A stretch of DNA of 8,151 bases from Alphaproteobacteria bacterium UBA6178 (GTDB lineage: Bacteria; Pseudomonadota; Alphaproteobacteria; Rickettsiales; UBA3002). The notes under the pieces are model-generated. The model searched no databases. It saw only the letters and a list, made by a program, of their open reading frames with translations, and was not told the DNA's origin. Position 1 is the first letter of the stretch. Every line of letters begins with the position of its first letter. A program made the position numbers and the translations under genes. Location: positions 1 to 8,151 of the forward strand of contig DITS01000016.1 of NCBI GenBank assembly GCA_002422205.1. The letters run 5' to 3'. This document shows, one piece after another, positions 6,418 through 8,151 of the stretch.

Positions 6418-6567
6418 CTATTCGGTTTTGATTTTGAGTTCTTTGTCACCAAATGAGATGGAGGCGGCTTCTTTTTCTTCGAAGACGTCGGTGAAAGCAT
6501 ACATGCCGCCTAGTACGAGCAGTGCGCCGATAACAACATAGGTAATTGCGTTGGTGGATGTGGTCAT
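6418..6567 (-). CDS. Small single-pass membrane protein, 49 aa
   Basis: This is an unrecognised 49-aa protein. A short polar N-terminus (MTTSTNA) leads into one membrane helix at about residues 8-25 (ITYVVIGALLVLGGMYAF). An acidic turn (DVFEEKEAA) follows, then a tail alternating hydrophobic and charged residues (SISFGDKELKIKTE) that could form a beta hairpin. A longer start at 6603 adds 12 residues. I prefer 6567 because AGGGGA (6580-6575) lies seven bases before it, and because the extra N-terminus would include that site. The gene follows leuD by 63 bases on the same strand and probably shares its transcript. A palindromic repeat follows the stop. The sound ribosome-binding site and clean helix make it likely real. 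Its role is unknown. Confidence 0.65.
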   Translation of the reverse strand: MTTSTNAITYVVIGALLVLGGMYAFTDVFEEKEAASISFGDKELKIKTE

Positions 6568-6630
6568 TGGATAGTCCCCTGAATTGTTTATTAATCCGCC
6601 CATTCAATCAGAGCAGATATAAAAAACCCA

Positions 6631-7245
6631 TTAGGAGTTGGCAGCGAATAACCAGGGGGTCTGGGTGCGTTTACCCGATTCGAAGCTATGGATGGCTTGT
6701 GATTTTTCCATCGTTAGTCCGATATCGTCGAGTCCTTGGAGCAAGCATTTTTTGCGGAAGGCATCGACATCGAACGGGTATTCAATATTTTGTGCGCGGA
6801 TAATCTGATTGTTTAAATCGATGGTGATCTGATTGTCCGATTGTTCAGCGACCCGCATCAGCTCATTGACTTTATCTTTTGGTAAGACAATGGGTAGAAT
6901 GCCATTCTTAAAGCAGTTGTTGTAGAAGATATCGGCATAGCTTGGGGCGATCACACAACGGATGCCGAAGTCGAGCAGGGCCCAAGGCGCATGCTCGCGC
7001 GAGGACCCGCAGCCGAAATTATCGAGCGAAATAAGGATTTCGGCTTTTGTATAAGGCTCGCGGTGCAGGACAAAATCTTCGATCTTTTTGCCATCGACAT
7101 CATAGCGCATTTCGTAAAACAGGCCTTCCGCCAGTCCGGTGCGTTTGATGGTTTTTAAAAACTGCTTGGGGATGATCATGTCGGTATCGACATTTTGAAT
7201 TGGCAGCGGTGCGGCGATGGCAGAAAGGGCGGTGAAGGGTTGCAT
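6631..7245 (-). CDS. leuD: 3-isopropylmalate dehydratase small subunit
   Basis: LeuD is the swivelling small subunit of isopropylmalate isomerase. With the iron-sulphur subunit LeuC it interconverts 2- and 3-isopropylmalate in the cytoplasm. The 204-aa product has the usual length. Family landmarks are NVDTDMIIPKQFL (18-30) and FGCGSSREHAPWAL (77-90), followed by the IAPSYADIFYNNCFKNGILPI region that lines the substrate-binding side. All are intact. The start at 7245 follows a heptanucleotide tandem array by 10 bases, and its ribosome-binding sequence is poor (only GAGAA). This is unusual, since leuD normally follows leuC closely. Here 0.78 kb with three small genes and a repeat separate them, so leuD may need its own promoter or rely on read-through. 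I saw no convincing promoter between the 46-aa gene and leuD. Confidence 0.97.
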   Translation of the reverse strand: MQPFTALSAIAAPLPIQNVDTDMIIPKQFLKTIKRTGLAEGLFYEMRYDVDGKKIEDFVLHREPYTKAEILISLDNFGCGSSREHAPWALLDFGIRCVIAPSYADIFYNNCFKNGILPIVLPKDKVNELMRVAEQSDNQITIDLNNQIIRAQNIEYPFDVDAFRKKCLLQGLDDIGLTMEKSQAIHSFESGKRTQTPWLFAANS

Positions 7246-7255
7246 GTTTATTCTC

Positions 7256-7319
7256 GTGATTCGTGATTCGTTATTCGTGATTCGTGATTCGTTATTCGTT
7301 ATTCGTTATTCGTTATTTC
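7256..7319. repeat. Heptanucleotide tandem array before leuD
   Basis: There are nine in-phase units of GTGATTC (A) or GTTATTC (B), in the order A A B A A B B B B, from 7256 to 7319. The last unit has one extra T (GTTATTTC). The array is directly followed by GTCATTC, the first seven bases of the adjacent palindromic element and one base different from unit B. On the leuD-coding strand the array lies in the 5' leader, ending 10 bases before the ATG. It is the kind of sequence that changes copy number by slippage. Confidence 0.92.
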
Positions 7320-7385
7320 GTCATTCCCGCGAAAGCGGGAATCCAGCACGGACTAAAGACTGGATTCCCGCTTCCAGGGAATGAT
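7320..7385. repeat. Palindromic repeat element, copy 2 (MITE/REP-like)
   Basis: This element is of the same family as 6336-6402. Outer arms TCATTCCC (7321-7328) and GGGAATGA (7377-7384) pair perfectly. Inner arms AGCGGGAATCCAG (7334-7346) and CTGGATTCCCGCT (7360-7372) pair over 13 bases around a 13-base loop. The right arm has decayed between them (TCCA where TTCGC is expected). The left arm folds alone as ATTCCCGC-GAAA-GCGGGAAT. The ATTCCC-N8-GGGAAT pattern is common in bacterial intergenic palindromes, including the Neisseria dRS3 type; that is a resemblance in pattern only. There is no U-tract, so it is unlikely to be a simple terminator. Confidence 0.85.
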
Positions 7386-7393
7386 ATGAATTA

Positions 7394-7534
7394 TCAGGTC
7401 CGCCACGGGTCGTTACCCGGATCGAGCGGGATCGGGTTTTTGGGTTGAGCGGGAGGTTGATCGAAGCGATTCGCCCATTCCTTTTGCTTTTGATTGCGCG
7501 AAAACAGCGATTTCAGTTTTTGCCAGAAAGTCAT
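7394..7534 (-). CDS. Small protein of 46 aa coupled to the DUF2442 gene
   Basis: I do not recognise this short ORF. The 46-aa product begins MTFWQKLKSLFSRNQKQKEW, a basic amphipathic helix with Phe3, Trp4, Leu7, Leu10 and Phe11 on one side. It continues into a Pro-rich tail (QPPAQPKNPIPLDPGNDPW). The case for a real gene is good. Its ATG overlaps the DUF2442 stop by four bases (ATGA, 7531-7534), AGAGG (7544-7540) lies five bases upstream, and the composition is protein-like. It ends 10 bases before the palindromic element. It could bind the membrane surface or a partner protein through the amphipathic helix. Whether it belongs to the DUF4160/DUF2442 module or is an old leu-operon companion cannot be told from one genome. 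Confidence 0.6.
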   Translation of the reverse strand: MTFWQKLKSLFSRNQKQKEWANRFDQPPAQPKNPIPLDPGNDPWRT

Positions 7535-7806
7535 GATATCCTCTTTTCGTTGTCAGTTGCAGTGGGTGGGTAAGTGATGGAGGTGCCCGCAAGCAAGCCT
7601 GCGATGCTTAAATCTTCATCGAGCTGAGGCCAGTGAATGCCTCGGTTTCTGCCCAGAATTTCCCAGCGATTACGTTGCGCGATGGTAGCGCTTTGTAAGC
7701 GAGGGTACCATGAAAGCGGGGTGGTAATTTTTTGTCCGGCAGTAAAATGAACCGTCATTTCAGTAGCGCTGAAGGTTATATCCTTGATCTCATTCGAAGT
7801 GCTCAT
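7531..7806 (-). CDS. DUF2442 family protein
   Basis: The 91-aa protein fits DUF2442. It has an N-terminal beta-strand region ending in PLSWYPRL (30-37), then RWEILGRNRGIHWPQLDEDLSIAGLL within residues 47-72, in which the G-x-x-W-P-x-L-D-E-D-L-S signature is very clear. The last 15 residues are polar and probably loose. DUF2442 proteins are small, of unknown biochemical role, and in many genomes lie next to DUF4160 proteins as here, a pairing that suggests a toxin-antitoxin-like or other two-component module. The start at 7806 is supported by GGAGG (7817-7813) six bases upstream and lies 17 bases inside the DUF4160 gene. Its stop overlaps the start of the 46-aa ORF. The family call is confident; which partner, if any, is toxic is unknown. 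Confidence 0.88.
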   Translation of the reverse strand: MSTSNEIKDITFSATEMTVHFTAGQKITTPLSWYPRLQSATIAQRNRWEILGRNRGIHWPQLDEDLSIAGLLAGTSITYPPTATDNEKRIS

Positions 7807-8023
7807 GCCATGCCTCCAGAAACCGAAGTTTCTCTTGTGCTACAATATCCTGTAGCTTCCTGATCTCATTGTCTTTGAAATCATCATTATACGCAAGTGT
7901 GGTGTCACTCAACCAGAATTTTGCTTCGCAGCGGTCCTTGCTTACATGAATATGCGGCGGTTCACTGCCTTCATTACTATAAAAATAGAACCGGTAGCCC
8001 TTCCATCGCAAGATCGTTGGCAT
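7790..8023 (-). CDS. DUF4160 family protein
   Basis: The 77-aa product is a near-canonical DUF4160 protein. It opens MPTILRWKGYRFYFYSNEG, then EPPHIHV (21-27) with the conserved His24 and His26, then AKFWL (34-38), and ends FLEAWHEHFE (68-77) with Trp72, His73 and His75. Length is normal and nothing is missing. The repeated His and acidic residues could bind metal or form an active site, but no reaction is established to my knowledge. The start ATG shares its A with the TAA of leuC (TAATG), so it is translated directly after leuC. It overlaps the DUF2442 gene by 17 bases. Such pairs usually occur as stand-alone accessory genes, so a position fused to a leucine operon is notable. Confidence 0.9.
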   Translation of the reverse strand: MPTILRWKGYRFYFYSNEGSEPPHIHVSKDRCEAKFWLSDTTLAYNDDFKDNEIRKLQDIVAQEKLRFLEAWHEHFE

Positions 8024-8151
8024 TAGCCATCCAACTTCCGTATATCCGTCAGATGACCGGTGATAGCAGCAGCGGCTGCCATCGCCGGTGACATCAGATG
8101 GGTGCGGCCACCACGGCCCTGCCGCCCTTCGAAGTTGCGGTTGGAGGTGGA
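8023..8151 (-). CDS. leuC: 3-isopropylmalate dehydratase large subunit, C-terminal end (partial)
   Basis: Only the last 42 residues and the TAA stop are inside the window; the gene continues past the right edge. The fragment reads STSNRNFEGRQGRGGRTHLM, then SPAMAAAAAITGHLTDIRKLDG. This is the highly conserved C-terminus of LeuC, the [4Fe-4S] aconitase-type subunit of isopropylmalate isomerase. NRNFEGRQG is the family hallmark, with the arginine that helps bind substrate. The reading frame is open to the window end. The presence of leuD and leuB on the same strand further on supports the call. The stop codon overlaps the start of the DUF4160 gene by one base. Confidence 0.96.
   Translation of the reverse strand, partial: STSNRNFEGRQGRGGRTHLMSPAMAAAAAITGHLTDIRKLDG

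Noticed and set aside
6568..6603. Longer start (6603) for the 49-aa membrane protein
   Set aside because: The 12 extra residues are encoded by sequence containing the good AGGGGA ribosome-binding site of the start at 6567.
6631..6660. Terminator after leuD (T-run GGGTTTTTTA on the minus strand)
   Set aside because: The T-run is present, but no GC-rich stem of more than about four pairs precedes it.
7256..7385. CRISPR array
   Set aside because: The repeated units are contiguous 7-mers without spacers, and the neighbouring palindrome is a single element. No cas genes are present.
7803..7811. Mini-ORF ATGGCATGA (Met-Ala-stop) overlapping the DUF2442 start
   Set aside because: It is eye-catching because its ATGA-type end overlaps the real start. 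But a two-codon ORF arises easily by chance, and the GGAGG site is better spaced for the ATG at 7806.

Overview
The window looks like chromosome from an alphaproteobacterium of medium GC. The basis is the style of SdhC, SdhA, Asd, LeuB and LeuD and the sdhC-sdhD-sdhA order. I infer the class from protein resemblance only; no genus can be named. Nearly every gene lies on the minus strand. The single plus-strand gene is a Nudix-box protein.

Layout on the minus strand, from high to low coordinates: (1) the 3' end of leuC enters at the right edge. It is followed without a gap by a DUF4160 gene, a DUF2442 gene and a previously hidden 46-codon ORF, all overlapping one another. (2) A 148-bp spacer holds a palindromic repeat element and a heptanucleotide tandem array. 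(3) leuD follows, then a 49-residue single-pass membrane protein. (4) A second spacer carries another copy of the palindromic element, followed by an unrecognised 119-residue ORF that may be leaderless. (5) A good sigma70-type promoter (TTGACC-17-TAGATT) starts leuB, a secreted Met-rich four-cysteine protein, asd and a CitE-like CoA-ester lyase. These four are tightly spaced or overlapping. (6) The plus-strand Nudix gene ends on the base next to the lyase stop codon, in convergent orientation. (7) Beyond a 151-bp divergent spacer lie sdhC, sdhD and the start of sdhA.

Functionally, LeuC, LeuD and LeuB carry out the isomerisation and oxidative decarboxylation steps of leucine synthesis. Asd makes aspartate semialdehyde for lysine/diaminopimelate, threonine and methionine. 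SdhC, SdhD and SdhA are parts of respiratory complex II. So two biosynthetic blocks and a TCA/respiratory block sit together, with small accessory genes inserted into them.

The most interesting material is the accessory cassette inside the split leuC/leuD block: DUF4160, DUF2442 and a coupled 46-aa protein, with the repeat elements next to it. Also notable are the secreted Met-rich protein embedded between leuB and asd, and the long uncharacterised C-terminal part of the Nudix protein. No tRNA, rRNA, CRISPR array, insertion sequence with a transposase or prophage gene was seen. No stretch over 300 bases lacks a gene.
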